Assembly (NCBI GenBank): GCA_038205115.1 | Contig: JBBRCE010000002.1 | Coordinates: forward strand, 123,870-187,869 | Source of the DNA: JBBRCE01 sp038205115 | GTDB lineage: Bacteria; Planctomycetota; Planctomycetia; Pirellulales; JBBRCE01 | Direction of reading: 5' to 3' | Length of the DNA: 64,000 nt | Shown here: piece by piece, positions 37,101 to 45,878 of the stretch | Layout: each line of letters opens with the position of its first letter | Position numbering within the stretch: the stretch's first letter is position 1 | Translations under genes and position numbers: made by a program | The notes under the pieces: generated by a model | Seen by the model: only the letters and a program-made list of their open reading frames with translations | The model's database searches: none | Told to the model about the DNA's origin: nothing

Positions 37101-37402
37101 TTCTGATCGAGTATATCGGTCAGCTATGCGCGCGAGGCGTGCCGCTTTCCGACGCGCTGGTGCAAGCGGGGCGAACGCGTTTTCGACCGATCTTGATGAC
37201 GAGTCTGATGTCGATTTTTGGCTTACTACCGCTAGCGCTCGGTTTAGGGCCGGGCGCTCAAATGCAACAACCGCTGGCCATCGCCGTGATTGGTGGACTG
37301 GTGGCGAACATGCTGTTCACGCGATTGTTGATTCCGGTGGGTTACCTGGTGCTACGCGGCGGCGCGGCGCAGGGAACAGCGGCCGATCGCCACTCGCCGT
37401 AA
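34145..37402 (+). CDS. RND-family efflux pump inner-membrane transporter (AcrB/MdtB-like)
   Basis: A 1085-residue proton-driven exporter. Twelve membrane segments are arranged as 1+5 twice, each half with a large periplasmic loop. TM4 contains GGLAVAIGLIIDDAVVVVENIARH with the essential Asp pair of proton relay; the second half has GAILLIGLDVKNGIILIEYI. The N-terminus (YFGLIVLTVTLLTAWGLYSMWRMPSGIYPEVSFPQIVV) is typical of the family. Start is the ATG at 34145, inside the adaptor stop. Substrate cannot be predicted; the Met clusters and CusA-type features of metal pumps are not evident. Confidence 0.92.
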   Translation: MTLATSHEPAPRRVETSADSGNNLVGRARPYFGLIVLTVTLLTAWGLYSMWRMPSGIYPEVSFPQIVVIAESAGLGVREVEISITRPIEERISAVLGVARVRSKTIRAGAELKIDFTPGTDMVQALNDIRAKLAEARATFPAGTVTDVERQSPSIFPIISFVVTGGKDPTALHDYAFYDLRPRLGRLDDVAFVTVQGGDVREILIEIDPQRLVETGLSLADVSDRIGKEHRLKAVGRLDRGSTQFQVVTDHLAVDPQQLERQVIAVKNNQSIRLGDIGRVVVSHEDRSMAIRANGHDAVALTVFRRLGGNALTVKRELDAALVVARTTAPAGVNIVPVYDQGDLVRTAIENVRDAILIGGALSVLILLLFLKSVRATLIASLSIPLSLIITFVFLRLTGDTLNLMSLGGLAVAIGLIIDDAVVVVENIARHLAAGEQGDVAIDRASKEISGAVVGSTLTTILVFVPLAFVHGVVGQFFQSLSLSLSIALLVSMVISLTIIPVLAAKFLTAKAMPESGPIYNFLAERYERVLRLGLRVPRLMLVLSLLMALPAWWLIRHLDSGFMPAMDEGAFILDYEMPVGTSLAQTDRVLRKVEGMLQQMPDVAGYIRRTGAENGLFATEAFRGDILVSLKPAGQRRRLPEIFDDVRKQVVLVAPELDNFEPIPLIQDQLNDMAGLERMVEVKIFGPDPAKLRELADDVQSAIGKRFTITQKAADGQEEKVDDPQRKLHLKDVNSHARLGNPDLVVKPNALQIARVGLTMQDVENQLTTALYGQVATTLPQQDRITNIRVRFPDSVRFDRQRLEQLPISLTTGGSTNSAATTPAGSLTTGSSAPGFVPLGQLASIELQRTPNEFWRENQQPVITVTAEPASDQDLGAANRELALRLNELVKFPPGYRWELAGSFKAQQDSFTSLLIVLMVASAMVFLLLGFQFHSLTLPILIFLTQPVSLASAMFALWITGTPLNVSSFMGAILLIGLDVKNGIILIEYIGQLCARGVPLSDALVQAGRTRFRPILMTSLMSIFGLLPLALGLGPGAQMQQPLAIAVIGGLVANMLFTRLLIPVGYLVLRGGAAQGTAADRHSP

Positions 37403-37482
37403 ATTGACAACGTGTTGCCGGAAAGCTACATTGAAAGCCGCCTTGATTCATCATCGCCGCTCAACTTTTCTCCAGAGAGTTT

Positions 37483-37860
37483 ATGTTTGCCCATCCATTT
37501 GCTCGTGTCTCGACCGTGATCGTTGCCGCAACTTGCCTGCTGCAAGCCGCTGTCTTGCCGGCCGCGCCGGCGACCTATAACCACGATATGTCCGCTTACG
37601 TGACGATGACCAAAGCGACGTTGAAACTGGTGACCGATGGCGACATGTCCGGTGCAATCAAGAAGGGCAAGGAGCTGGAAGAAAAATGGGATTCCGAAAC
37701 AACCGACCTCAAGAAGGCCGACGCATCGTTGTGGAACTTGATCGACAAGCAAATGGACGCCGCGATTGCCGCCGTCGAATCGAAGGACGCTAAGAAGTCG
37801 ACCACCGAGCTCGAAGCGTTGTTGAAGAAGTACGACCGCGTGCCCAAGGCCAAGAATTAA
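37483..37860 (+). CDS. Small secreted helical protein of unknown function
   Basis: A 125-residue product with a signal peptide (MFAHPFARVSTVIVAATCLLQAAVLPAAPA), then a short helical, Lys/Glu/Asp-rich mature part. The body contains MTKATLKLVTDGDMSGAIKKGKELEEKWDSE and MDAAIAAVESKDAKKSTTELEALLKKYD, suggesting a two-helix or four-helix bundle. It resembles DUF4363-like or cytochrome-c'-like helical bundles in shape only, and no CxxCH is present. It lies 80 bases after the RND pump on the same strand, preceded by AGAGAG, and may be independent. Confidence 0.65.
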   Translation: MFAHPFARVSTVIVAATCLLQAAVLPAAPATYNHDMSAYVTMTKATLKLVTDGDMSGAIKKGKELEEKWDSETTDLKKADASLWNLIDKQMDAAIAAVESKDAKKSTTELEALLKKYDRVPKAKN

Positions 37861-38043
37861 GCTTCACCCCATATGCGCGTTGCTAGCAGGCCGTCGTCGG
37901 GAAATTCCGGCTGGCCGAGGCGCCGGCAAACCCCAGAATTCGCGGGAAAAACCAATTTGATTTTTGCTGCTATTGACTGCCAAGAACGTTGCCGGTACCG
38001 TTGGCCGCGGATTTACATTCAACTGCGAGCCGGAGAGTGAGAC

Positions 38044-38685
38044 GTGTCAACAGTATCGATTGCGCCGGAGCTGTCATCAACGCGGCAGTGGCTGGCGCGT
38101 TCTCGCGGTTGGATGAGTTTGTCGATCATGGCCCCGGTTGCCTTGGCGGTGTTTTTCTCGAAACCGCCGGCGGTCGAGGGGAGTTGGTTGGACGCGGCAA
38201 TCGATGTTGGCTGCTGGATTTTGTTCGTGCTGGGCGCCTTCACACGCTGGTGGGCCACGCTGTACATCGGCGGCAATAAGAGCAATCGCGTGATTTGCGA
38301 AGGGCCTTATTCCATTTGCCGTAATCCGCTTTACCTCGGTACGTTTTTGATGACCGGTTCGCTCGTGCTGCAAATGATGAGTCTGACGCTGGGTCTGATT
38401 TATCTGCTGGCCACCGCCTGGTATATGGCCACCACAATCAGCGTCGAAGAACACAATTTACGCCGCAAATTCGGCGAGGACTTCGTGGCGTATCAAAAAA
38501 GCGTCCCGCGGTTGATCCCCAATTTCTCGCTGTATCAATCGCAGCCTGAACTGGACGTCAAAGTTGAAGGACTGGTCGCCGAAGCCAAACGCATGCTCCG
38601 CTGGGGTGCGCTGCCGATGTTAGCGATTCTGATTGTGCAACTCCGCAGTCAGCCTTGGTGGCCGGACGTGTTTCACCTGCCTTGA
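38044..38685 (+). CDS. Isoprenylcysteine carboxyl methyltransferase-like membrane protein
   Basis: A 213-residue membrane protein of the ICMT/phospholipid-methyltransferase fold. The start is GTG at 38044, preceded by GGAG. About four membrane segments are visible. The conserved SAM-binding block is VICEGPYSICRNPLYLGTFLM (about residues 83-103), followed by SVEEHNLRRKFGEDFVAYQKSVPRLIPNF, the classical RxPxY and EExxLxxxFGxxYxxYxxxVPRxxP pattern. In bacteria such proteins methylate lipids or other small hydrophobic substrates; the substrate here is unknown. No partner genes are obvious. Confidence 0.82.
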   Translation: MSTVSIAPELSSTRQWLARSRGWMSLSIMAPVALAVFFSKPPAVEGSWLDAAIDVGCWILFVLGAFTRWWATLYIGGNKSNRVICEGPYSICRNPLYLGTFLMTGSLVLQMMSLTLGLIYLLATAWYMATTISVEEHNLRRKFGEDFVAYQKSVPRLIPNFSLYQSQPELDVKVEGLVAEAKRMLRWGALPMLAILIVQLRSQPWWPDVFHLP

Positions 38686-38710
38686 GTCGGTGAGACGTCA
38701 CGGAGAATCC

Positions 38711-41131
38711 TCAAGTTTCGTCGTGGGGCGTAAATCGGCCCGTCAAGCTGGCAATCACGGCCAGCAGTTCAGCCGGTTCGACCGGCTTGGGCAGGTGCGT
38801 CTGATAACCGGCTTGAATGGATCGCATGCGATCTTCGCCGCGGGCAAAGGCCGACAGCGCGATCGCCGGCGTCTTGATGCCTTGGCTGCGCACACCACGC
38901 ATGAATTCGTAACCGTCTTTGTCGGGCATGCCGATGTCGCTGAGAATCACGTCGGGCGCAAAGCTGCGGACCATTTCCGTTGCTTGATCGGCGGATTCGG
39001 CGAGTGCGGGAATCGCGTCGCACTGCACGAGAAATCGTCGCACCAGTTCGCGGGCGTCGCTCTCGTCGTCCACCACCAGCACTTTGAGCCCGCTGAGTTT
39101 CGGCAGGGCGCCATTTTTTCGCGGGTGGTTGGCCACGGCCGCTTCGCGCGACGTGTTGTGGTCAAAAGTCGCAACCTCGCAACGCGGAATTGTGATCGTG
39201 AACGTTGCGCCGCGGCCTGCGCCGCCGCTGATGGCTTGAATCGTGCCGCCATGCATCTCGACCAGCGTCTTCACAATTGACAAGCCCAGCCCGAGACCGC
39301 CGTGCTTGCGCGTGGTTGAGCCATCGGCCTGGCTGAACCGTTCGAAAATGTGCGGAATAAACGCGGGGTCGATTCCTTGTCCGGAGTCGGTGACGCTGAT
39401 CTCGACATTGCCGCCATTGCGGCCGACGCGGACTTGCACATCGCCGCCGCGCGGCGTAAACTTCAGCGAGTTGGTGAGCAGGTTCCACAGCACTTGCTGC
39501 AGGCGTCCCGCGTCACCGCCGACGAGTTGCCGCTGAACGTCCGCCAGATATTGGACGTGCACGCCTTTGGCGCTGGCGGTTGGCTGCACGGAAGAAACGG
39601 CCGCTTTGACCACGTCCAGAATGTCGATCGGCTGAATTTCCAGCCGAACCTTGCCGGAAATGATCCGGCTCATGTCCAGCAAGTCTTCGATCAGTTCCGT
39701 CTGCACGCGGACGTTGCGATCGATGACTTCAATTCCTTCTGCCATGACGCAGGCGTCCGCGTCCGGCATTTTCATGAGCTGCGTCCAACCGAAGATCGCG
39801 TTGAGCGGGGTGCGAAGTTCGTGACTGAGCGTGGCCAGAAACTCGTCCTTCATGCGACCGACACGTTCCGCCTCTCGCCGAGCCTGCTGCTCGCTCTCCA
39901 GCTGTTGCTGGCGTTCGTCCGCGCGGCGGCGCTGCTCGGTGATATCCGTGTTGGTGCCAAACCAGAATTTGATTTGATTGGTCGCATCGCGATACGGCAT
40001 GGCGCGCGAGAGGTGCCAGCGAAATTCACCGTCCCAGCGACGTAGCGGAAATGTGTCTTCCCAGGGCGTGCCGGTTGAGAGCGAATGCCTCCAAGTTTGA
40101 ATCACGCGCGGTAGTTCGGCTGGATCATGCACCACCTGCCAACCCCAGCCTTCCATGTCTTCGGCCTTGGCGCCGGTATAATCGAACCAACGCTGGTTGT
40201 ACCAGAACAGAAAACCATCGGCGTTTGCCATCCAGGCTAACTGCGGAATGGAGTTTGCCATGGCCTGAAAGCGTTCTTGCGTTTCTTTCAGTTCCGCCTC
40301 CGAGGCTTTGCGCTGCGTGATGTCTTGCGTGGTGCCGTCAAAGCAAATGGGTTGCGAATCTTGGTCGTAAATGGTGCGACCCGTGGCTCTAATCCAACGT
40401 TGCTGACCGCTGAGTGAAACGGTTCGATACTCGACATCGAACAGGTTGCCGTCATTGACGCAGGCCTCGACCGCCGTGCGGGTGCGCTCACGATCATCGG
40501 GATGCAAAATGGAATAGAACAGATCGAAGTTCACTTCAGCGTCCGGCGGCAACCAGAAGTGTGCTTTGCAACGGGAATTCCAAACGATCGTATTCAGCGG
40601 CATTTCGCAATGAAAGATGCCGAGTTCCGAAGCCTCGACGGCGATCTCCAACTGCCCCTGGAATTCTCGTGCACGCGACTCGGCGTGGCGAATGGACTTG
40701 AGCTGCTCGCGGTTTTGATATTGCCGCTCACGTGCCCTGACGGCGGCTTGCACCGCGCTGATCACGGAGCGGACGGACGTTGGCCGCTCAAGCAGCGTGA
40801 CGTTTCGCAGCGCTGCGAGCACCTGCATGGCTTGCGGCGATTGCACGCCTCCCTGCGCGAGTAGCACAATCGGGAGATCGGACCAAACCGGTTGCTGATC
40901 GAGCAAGTTGAGCAGATCTGCAATGCCTTGTAATTTGACGACATTATCCGTCAGCAATAGAGCGCCGGCACCCAGTGCGATCTCTTGAGTGACCTCTTGT
41001 AGGTTGGAACAAACCGCACAATTCAAACCGGCCGCGGTCAACAGCGAATACGTCACCTCACCATCTTTTTTGGTGGGTGGAACGAGAAGGACGCGTCGGT
41101 CGAGTTGTGGTTGCACTGCTGCAGGCATCAT
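38711..41131 (-). CDS. Hybrid histidine kinase with receiver-like, PAS-PAS, kinase and receiver domains
   Basis: An 806-residue cytosolic signalling protein. Residues about 10-135 form a receiver-like domain that lacks the usual N-terminal acid pair (VLLVPPT instead of VVDD). Two PAS/PAC units follow (about 165-275 and 285-405), then HisKA with His437 in FLATLSHELRTPLN, the ATPase domain (NLLTNSLKFTPRGG, TDSGQGIDPAFIPHIFERFSQ, GGLGLGLSIV), and a complete C-terminal receiver with Asp732 in ILSDIGMPD. No membrane segment is present. Its ATG overlaps the stop of the KaiC-like gene, so the two are translated together. Confidence 0.92.
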   Translation of the reverse strand: MMPAAVQPQLDRRVLLVPPTKKDGEVTYSLLTAAGLNCAVCSNLQEVTQEIALGAGALLLTDNVVKLQGIADLLNLLDQQPVWSDLPIVLLAQGGVQSPQAMQVLAALRNVTLLERPTSVRSVISAVQAAVRARERQYQNREQLKSIRHAESRAREFQGQLEIAVEASELGIFHCEMPLNTIVWNSRCKAHFWLPPDAEVNFDLFYSILHPDDRERTRTAVEACVNDGNLFDVEYRTVSLSGQQRWIRATGRTIYDQDSQPICFDGTTQDITQRKASEAELKETQERFQAMANSIPQLAWMANADGFLFWYNQRWFDYTGAKAEDMEGWGWQVVHDPAELPRVIQTWRHSLSTGTPWEDTFPLRRWDGEFRWHLSRAMPYRDATNQIKFWFGTNTDITEQRRRADERQQQLESEQQARREAERVGRMKDEFLATLSHELRTPLNAIFGWTQLMKMPDADACVMAEGIEVIDRNVRVQTELIEDLLDMSRIISGKVRLEIQPIDILDVVKAAVSSVQPTASAKGVHVQYLADVQRQLVGGDAGRLQQVLWNLLTNSLKFTPRGGDVQVRVGRNGGNVEISVTDSGQGIDPAFIPHIFERFSQADGSTTRKHGGLGLGLSIVKTLVEMHGGTIQAISGGAGRGATFTITIPRCEVATFDHNTSREAAVANHPRKNGALPKLSGLKVLVVDDESDARELVRRFLVQCDAIPALAESADQATEMVRSFAPDVILSDIGMPDKDGYEFMRGVRSQGIKTPAIALSAFARGEDRMRSIQAGYQTHLPKPVEPAELLAVIASLTGRFTPHDET

Positions 41132-42633
41132 TCGCTCTGGACGATCAGCTTTTCGGTATCGTGAGAATCATCGATCTCGACAGGCACTCCTGTCAGAATA
41201 CCGCGAAACTTTGTCAGCGGTTCGCTGAGGTGAATACCATTTTGATCGAAGCGCAATTCGCGAATGCTCTCTTCGTGCACGCCACTCCGCTTTTTGACCA
41301 CAGAAATGGCTTTTTTGACCTTTCCACCATATTCGAAATACCGTAGCAGCACGACCGAGTCGGCCAGATAGCTCGTATCAACGGGAGAATGCATGTTCGC
41401 CCCTAACACTCCGTGCTGGGCGACGACCATTAGCGTGGTCACGCCTTGACGACCGAGGTAAGTGAGCAACTCGTGCAACTGGGCGGTCAGAAAACGCTCT
41501 TCCGGCATGGCGTTCATGTAGCCGTTAAGGCTGTCGATGACAATGACGCGAGCATGGTCCACCTCGACCGATAGACGCACTCGATGGGCAAACTCGCCTG
41601 GTGAAACTTCCGCCGGGTCCATTTGGTGAATGCGAATTTGCTTGGCACCCTCGCCTTCGTTCAAGTGGATGCCCAGCGACGCCGTGCGTACTCGGAGCGT
41701 GGCGACGCATTCGTCGAAGGCAAAAATCACGGCGTGATCGCCTCGCGCGGCCGCCGCCACCGCATACTGCACGGCAATCGTCGATTTGCCGCAACCGGCC
41801 GGTCCCATGAGCAGCGTGCTGGTGCCTCGATCCGGCCCGCCGCCTAACAGCGAATCCAGCGCGGTCACGCCACTCTCGATCCGCGAAAAGTCATATTCCT
41901 TGCCATGTTCGCTGGCGACCAATCGCGGGTAGATGATCAGCCCGCCGGTCTCGATCGAAAAATCGTGATAGCCACCACGATAGGCTGTGCCGCGGAATTT
42001 CATAACTCTCAACCGCCGTCGTTCCGCACCGTAAAGCGGCGCCAATTGCTCCAGCGATACGACGCCATGCGCAATGCTCTGCAACTGCAAATCGGAGCCT
42101 TCGGCCGTGCGATCGTCGAGCAGCATGACTGTGCAGTTGCGACCAACGAAGAACTGCTTCAAAGCGAGAATCTGCCGACGATAGCGCAGCGAGTTCTGCG
42201 CCAGCAAACGCATTTCGGAAAGCGAATCGAACACCAGGCGACTGGGATTGATCCGCTGCACCGTCGTCAGCACGCGCTGGGTGGTTTCGCTCAATTCAAC
42301 TTCCGACGGATGATACATCGTGAGCTGAGCGTCGCTGTCGAGGTCGCGATCTTGATCGATCAACTCAACAATCTCGATGCCATCCAGCGACCAACCATGC
42401 GAGCGCGCACTGGCGGTCAATTCTTCCTTGGTTTCCGAGAGCGTGATGTACAGACATTTTTCGCCCGCCCTCGCGCCTTCCATTAAAAACTGGAGCGCGA
42501 GCGTCGTCTTGCCAGCGCCTGGATTGCCATCAACCAGATAAAGCCGATGGGCGATCAGTCCGCCATGCAGCACGTCGTCTAAGCCGGGCACGCCGGTGCG
42601 CGAGCGCAAGCTGCCGCCAGTCAGGTTATTCAT
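41128..42633 (-). CDS. Double-domain KaiC-like RecA-superfamily ATPase
   Basis: A 501-residue protein with two RecA/KaiC modules (the CI-CII arrangement), start ATG at 42633. The first begins SRTGVPGLDDVLHGGL with Walker A GNPGAGKT (36-43). The second begins RIESGVTALDSLLGGG with Walker A GPAGCGKS (277-284). The paired acids after the following strand read SE in the first module and DE in the second, so catalytic residues are partly altered from the EE of cyanobacterial KaiC. No kaiA or kaiB is nearby. The stop overlaps the hybrid kinase start (ATGA-type), which strongly suggests a functional pair. It is probably a signalling ATPase and not a clock. Confidence 0.9.
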   Translation of the reverse strand: MNNLTGGSLRSRTGVPGLDDVLHGGLIAHRLYLVDGNPGAGKTTLALQFLMEGARAGEKCLYITLSETKEELTASARSHGWSLDGIEIVELIDQDRDLDSDAQLTMYHPSEVELSETTQRVLTTVQRINPSRLVFDSLSEMRLLAQNSLRYRRQILALKQFFVGRNCTVMLLDDRTAEGSDLQLQSIAHGVVSLEQLAPLYGAERRRLRVMKFRGTAYRGGYHDFSIETGGLIIYPRLVASEHGKEYDFSRIESGVTALDSLLGGGPDRGTSTLLMGPAGCGKSTIAVQYAVAAAARGDHAVIFAFDECVATLRVRTASLGIHLNEGEGAKQIRIHQMDPAEVSPGEFAHRVRLSVEVDHARVIVIDSLNGYMNAMPEERFLTAQLHELLTYLGRQGVTTLMVVAQHGVLGANMHSPVDTSYLADSVVLLRYFEYGGKVKKAISVVKKRSGVHEESIRELRFDQNGIHLSEPLTKFRGILTGVPVEIDDSHDTEKLIVQSE

Positions 42634-42790
42634 ATAAGATGTGTTGGTTTTTGTGAGATTTGCCGCCACGGACGCAAGCAACTGTACGCACCTAGGCAAT
42701 CCGAGGCAAACAGTATTCTTGCGGTGTAACAAATATGATGCCGTGACCGAGTCTGCTCGGGATTTTAAAAAAGCGAGAGGCGGCAAGCCG

Positions 42791-43570
42791 CTAGCGAGCC
42801 CCTTCTGGCGGCGGCGCTTCGTGGAGCGTGGCGCCGAACAGAAAGTGCATCAGATCGCGCGTGCCAAGAGCGCGAGGACTGGCAAACAACTCGCCGGCGT
42901 CGTAGCCCGCGGCTTGTCCTTGCTGCAATGCAAAAGCGCGGACGCGATCAAAGATATAAGCCTTCGCGGCGGGAAATTGCGTCTCGTAACAGCGGATGGC
43001 CGCGATCTTACTTTCCAGCGTATCTGAAATGTCCACCACCAGATGTCCCACGCCGGGCGGAACGCCCAGCGATCCAAACGCCAGCGTGTAGTAGAGGTAT
43101 GCCGGAACGCTGTGAACGGGCAGATGATCGAATTGGTCGTCCCATTTGGTGAGCCGCGAATAAAAAATTCCGGCATCCGTGATTTGCATCGCTTGATAAT
43201 GGTCGGGTGAAGCCAGCGGCGTTTTTTCGCCGAAGCCAATCACCAATTTGGGGCGATAACGTCGAAACACTTTGGCCAGCGCCACGCGGGCTTCGAAGGT
43301 GTCGAACAAACGACGGTTGGGCAAGTCGAGATTGATTCTCACCGCCACGCCGAGCTTTTCAGCCGCCCTGCGCGCTTCAGCCAGGCGCACTTCCGGACCT
43401 GGCGAGCAGGGCGTGGGCTCGCCATCGGTCAAATCGACAATGCCCACCTTATAGCCCTGCTTAGCCAACTTGGCGAGCGTGCCGCCGCAGGCAATTTCCA
43501 CATCGTCCGGGTGCGCGCCAACGGCAATGCAATCGAGCTGCGTCGGTTCGGTGGCAACGGGCGTTGGCAT
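42791..43570 (-). CDS. bshB1: PIG-L family deacetylase, BshB1-like
   Basis: A zinc-dependent LmbE/PIG-L deacetylase of 259 residues. The metal site is AVGAHPDDVEIACGGTL (His20, Asp22, Asp23). VDLTDGEPTPCSPGPEVRLAEARRAAEKLGV and NLDLPNRRLFDTFEARVALAKVFRRYRPKLVI are typical of BshB1, which deacetylates GlcNAc-malate in bacillithiol synthesis. SPDHYQAMQITDAGIFYSRL supplies the third ligand region. bshA and bshC are not in the window, so a bacillithiol role rests on family resemblance. It starts 27 bases after cobL. Confidence 0.82.
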   Translation of the reverse strand: MPTPVATEPTQLDCIAVGAHPDDVEIACGGTLAKLAKQGYKVGIVDLTDGEPTPCSPGPEVRLAEARRAAEKLGVAVRINLDLPNRRLFDTFEARVALAKVFRRYRPKLVIGFGEKTPLASPDHYQAMQITDAGIFYSRLTKWDDQFDHLPVHSVPAYLYYTLAFGSLGVPPGVGHLVVDISDTLESKIAAIRCYETQFPAAKAYIFDRVRAFALQQGQAAGYDAGELFASPRALGTRDLMHFLFGATLHEAPPPEGAR

Positions 43571-43597
43571 GATCTGAGTACCGATGGGACGAGTAAA

Positions 43598-44845
43598 CTA
43601 AGCGGGCTTCACAACGGCTAACAAGAAAGTTGGATTCAAAGCTTCGAACCGTACGCGCTCCAACTGGTAGGTTCCACGGGCCACGTTGACCATCCAGACG
43701 CGCACGTCCGAACCCTGCTGCTGCAGCGTGGCATGAACGGCCGAGAGATTTTCGATACTGCCGACATTGGCCACCAACCGCCCGCCGCCGCGCAAGCGGT
43801 GATAAGCCAGTTCGACCAACCGATTGACTTCGCGCCCGCTGCCGCCGACAAAGATGCTGTCCGGATCAGGCAGGTTGGCCCAAGCGTCGGGCGCGCGGCC
43901 CAAAATGGCTTCCAAATTCTTGACGCCAAACCGCTCGGCGTTAGCTTTGATCAGCAGATGATCGCCCTGATCCATCTCGATGGCATAAGTGGTGCCAGCG
44001 TGGGCAATTTGCGCTGCTTCGACGGCCACGGAACCGCTGCCGGCGCCGATATCCCAAACCGTGCTGCTGGGTCCGAGATCCATCTGCGCAAGCGCCATCG
44101 AACGCACTTCGTGTGGCGTGAGTAAGCCTTGCTTGGGCCGCGTCTGGCGAAACATTTCGTCCGGATTGCCAAACAGCCGGTGGCCCACGGCGTCGGTCGG
44201 CCGGTCCGGCATTTCGGGCTTGCGAACCAAGATCATCACATTCAGGGGTGCGAATTCTTGTTCGGCCACTTCGGCCAAGCTGCCTTGCGTCACGCGTTCG
44301 TCCGGCGAACCCAGGTTTTCGCAGACGTAGGCCGAAAAATTATCGATCCGCCGCGTCAACAGCGCCCGCGCCACAGCCGATGGTGGGCAGGCTTCGCTGG
44401 TAAACAGGCCGATCGTGTCGTGAATGCGAATCTTTTCGGCCACACTGTCCAAGCTGTGATTGGTGAGGTTGGTGAGATATGCTTCTTCCCAACTTTCTTT
44501 AACGCGAGCAAATGCCAACTGCATACTGCTGACGTGAGGCACTACCTCGAACCGCTCTTTGCCGAGCTTGTCGCAGAGATAGCGGGCGATGCCGTAAAAC
44601 AGCGGGTCGCCGGACGCCAGCACGACGATGGCTTGCCCGGCCGCGGCGGAAATGTCTTTCACGGCCTGATCGAGATTCACGCCGACCGGCAGCCGTTTGG
44701 CCGGCGACGGTTCCACCAGTGCCAGCGTACTCTCCGCGCCAACCAGCAGATTGGCTTCGGCAATCAGTTTGCGGGCTTGCGTGGTCAGACCGTCGACGCC
44801 GTCGTCGCCAATACCGATGATGTGAATTTTGTCCGCGTGTGCCAA
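43598..44845 (-). CDS. cobL: Precorrin-6Y C5,15-methyltransferase (decarboxylating), CbiE-CbiT fusion
   Basis: Bifunctional cobalamin-pathway enzyme of 415 residues that methylates C5 and C15 and decarboxylates the acetate side chain of the corrin intermediate. The N-terminal CbiE half (about 1-200) starts IHIIGIGDDGVDGL and contains VVLASGDPLFYGIARYL. The C-terminal CbiT half (about 215-415) has LTPHEVRSMALAQMDLGPSSTVWDIGAGSGSVAVEAAQ and DSIFVGGSGREVNRLVE. The start codon is TTG at 44845 with AAAGG upstream; no ATG fits the family's N-terminus. Other cobalamin genes are not in the window. Confidence 0.9.
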   Translation of the reverse strand: MAHADKIHIIGIGDDGVDGLTTQARKLIAEANLLVGAESTLALVEPSPAKRLPVGVNLDQAVKDISAAAGQAIVVLASGDPLFYGIARYLCDKLGKERFEVVPHVSSMQLAFARVKESWEEAYLTNLTNHSLDSVAEKIRIHDTIGLFTSEACPPSAVARALLTRRIDNFSAYVCENLGSPDERVTQGSLAEVAEQEFAPLNVMILVRKPEMPDRPTDAVGHRLFGNPDEMFRQTRPKQGLLTPHEVRSMALAQMDLGPSSTVWDIGAGSGSVAVEAAQIAHAGTTYAIEMDQGDHLLIKANAERFGVKNLEAILGRAPDAWANLPDPDSIFVGGSGREVNRLVELAYHRLRGGGRLVANVGSIENLSAVHATLQQQGSDVRVWMVNVARGTYQLERVRFEALNPTFLLAVVKPA

Positions 44846-45002
44846 GTGTGTGCCTTTGCTCGATAAGTCGATCAGCCAATGCGTGCCACGATTTTAAGGC
44901 AAACCGGGCAGCGGCGAAAGATCGTAGCCCAGCCGAGCAGTTTGCCACGGACAATTCACGATCGCCACAGATGTTGCCGAGCATCCGCGCGAACGCGACG
45001 CG

Positions 45003-45878
45003 CTAACCGGCCGCGCCGTAATATCCGGTGGTCGTCAGTCCGGTGCGCTGCTGGACCAATTGCACCAGCGAGTCGACTTCGGCGTGGCTGAGCGGTGTCA
45101 CGTAACTTTCGGCCGGCGTGCGGGCCACGGTGTAGATTTGCACGAGCTTGATCGCCCCGCCCTGACCGACGATTTCGTTCAGCCGGTCGCAAAACGCGAG
45201 CAATTCGGCGGGCGGCGGCGACTGTCCGTTGACCCGCATGAACAGCGATTGAATCACCAGCGGCCGCAGCCGCGCGGCCGCCGTGATGTTTTCGACGATC
45301 TGCCGCAAATGAATGGGCGTGCGATCCACGAGCTGAAAGTACTCTTCGGTGCCGGCTTCCAGCTTGGCCCAAATTTCGCCCTGGTTGGCATCCAGAATTT
45401 GTAGCCCACGTTGCACGTGCGGGCGATGGAACATGCTGGCGTTTGTAATCAAAATCAACTTCACGCTGCCGAGGCCGTGGCGTCGCTTGATGGCCGCGCA
45501 CTGTTCGATGAGTTGATCGAAATTTCGAAAGGTCGTGGGCTCGCCGTCGCCAGAAAAGGCGATGTCATTCAATCGCCGTAGTTCGGGTGGCGTTTGCAAA
45601 AACTTTGGCGTCTGCCAGATTTCGCCGGTGGCTGCGCATTGCAGCATGGCGTTCAACTCGGCCAGCAAGGCGGGCGTTTCGACAAACGTGGTTTCGCTTT
45701 GCCGCGTGCGATCGACCTGGCAATAGATGCAATCGAAATTGCAAACCTTGTCCGGATTCAGATTCACGCCAATCGAAAGCCCTGCCGAGCGACGGCTAAG
45801 CACCGGATAAACGAACCGATTGGCTTCGAACGAGCGTTGATGTTGGGCAAACAGCGGATGCAGCCCCGGCTCATTCAC
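45003..45878 (-). CDS. Radical SAM protein
   Basis: A 291-residue radical SAM enzyme. The cluster motif is VCNFDCIYCQVD with Cys46, Cys50 and Cys53 (CxxxCxxC); the SAM-binding region includes IAFSGDGEPTTFRNF (GGE-like motif as SGDGEPT). The C-terminal part (IVQIYTVARTPAESYVTPLSHAEVDSLVQLV) resembles the group related to the MoaA-like or wybutosine/TYW1-like families annotated generically as radical SAM, so the substrate is unknown. The start is GTG at 45878, overlapping the stop of the preceding 91-residue gene in GTGA, which points to translational coupling. Confidence 0.85.
   Translation of the reverse strand: MNEPGLHPLFAQHQRSFEANRFVYPVLSRRSAGLSIGVNLNPDKVCNFDCIYCQVDRTRQSETTFVETPALLAELNAMLQCAATGEIWQTPKFLQTPPELRRLNDIAFSGDGEPTTFRNFDQLIEQCAAIKRRHGLGSVKLILITNASMFHRPHVQRGLQILDANQGEIWAKLEAGTEEYFQLVDRTPIHLRQIVENITAAARLRPLVIQSLFMRVNGQSPPPAELLAFCDRLNEIVGQGGAIKLVQIYTVARTPAESYVTPLSHAEVDSLVQLVQQRTGLTTTGYYGAAG

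Noticed and set aside
41128..42633. Circadian clock locus
   Set aside because: Only a KaiC-like ATPase is present; there is no KaiA or KaiB, the catalytic acids are partly changed, and many KaiC-like proteins are not clock components.
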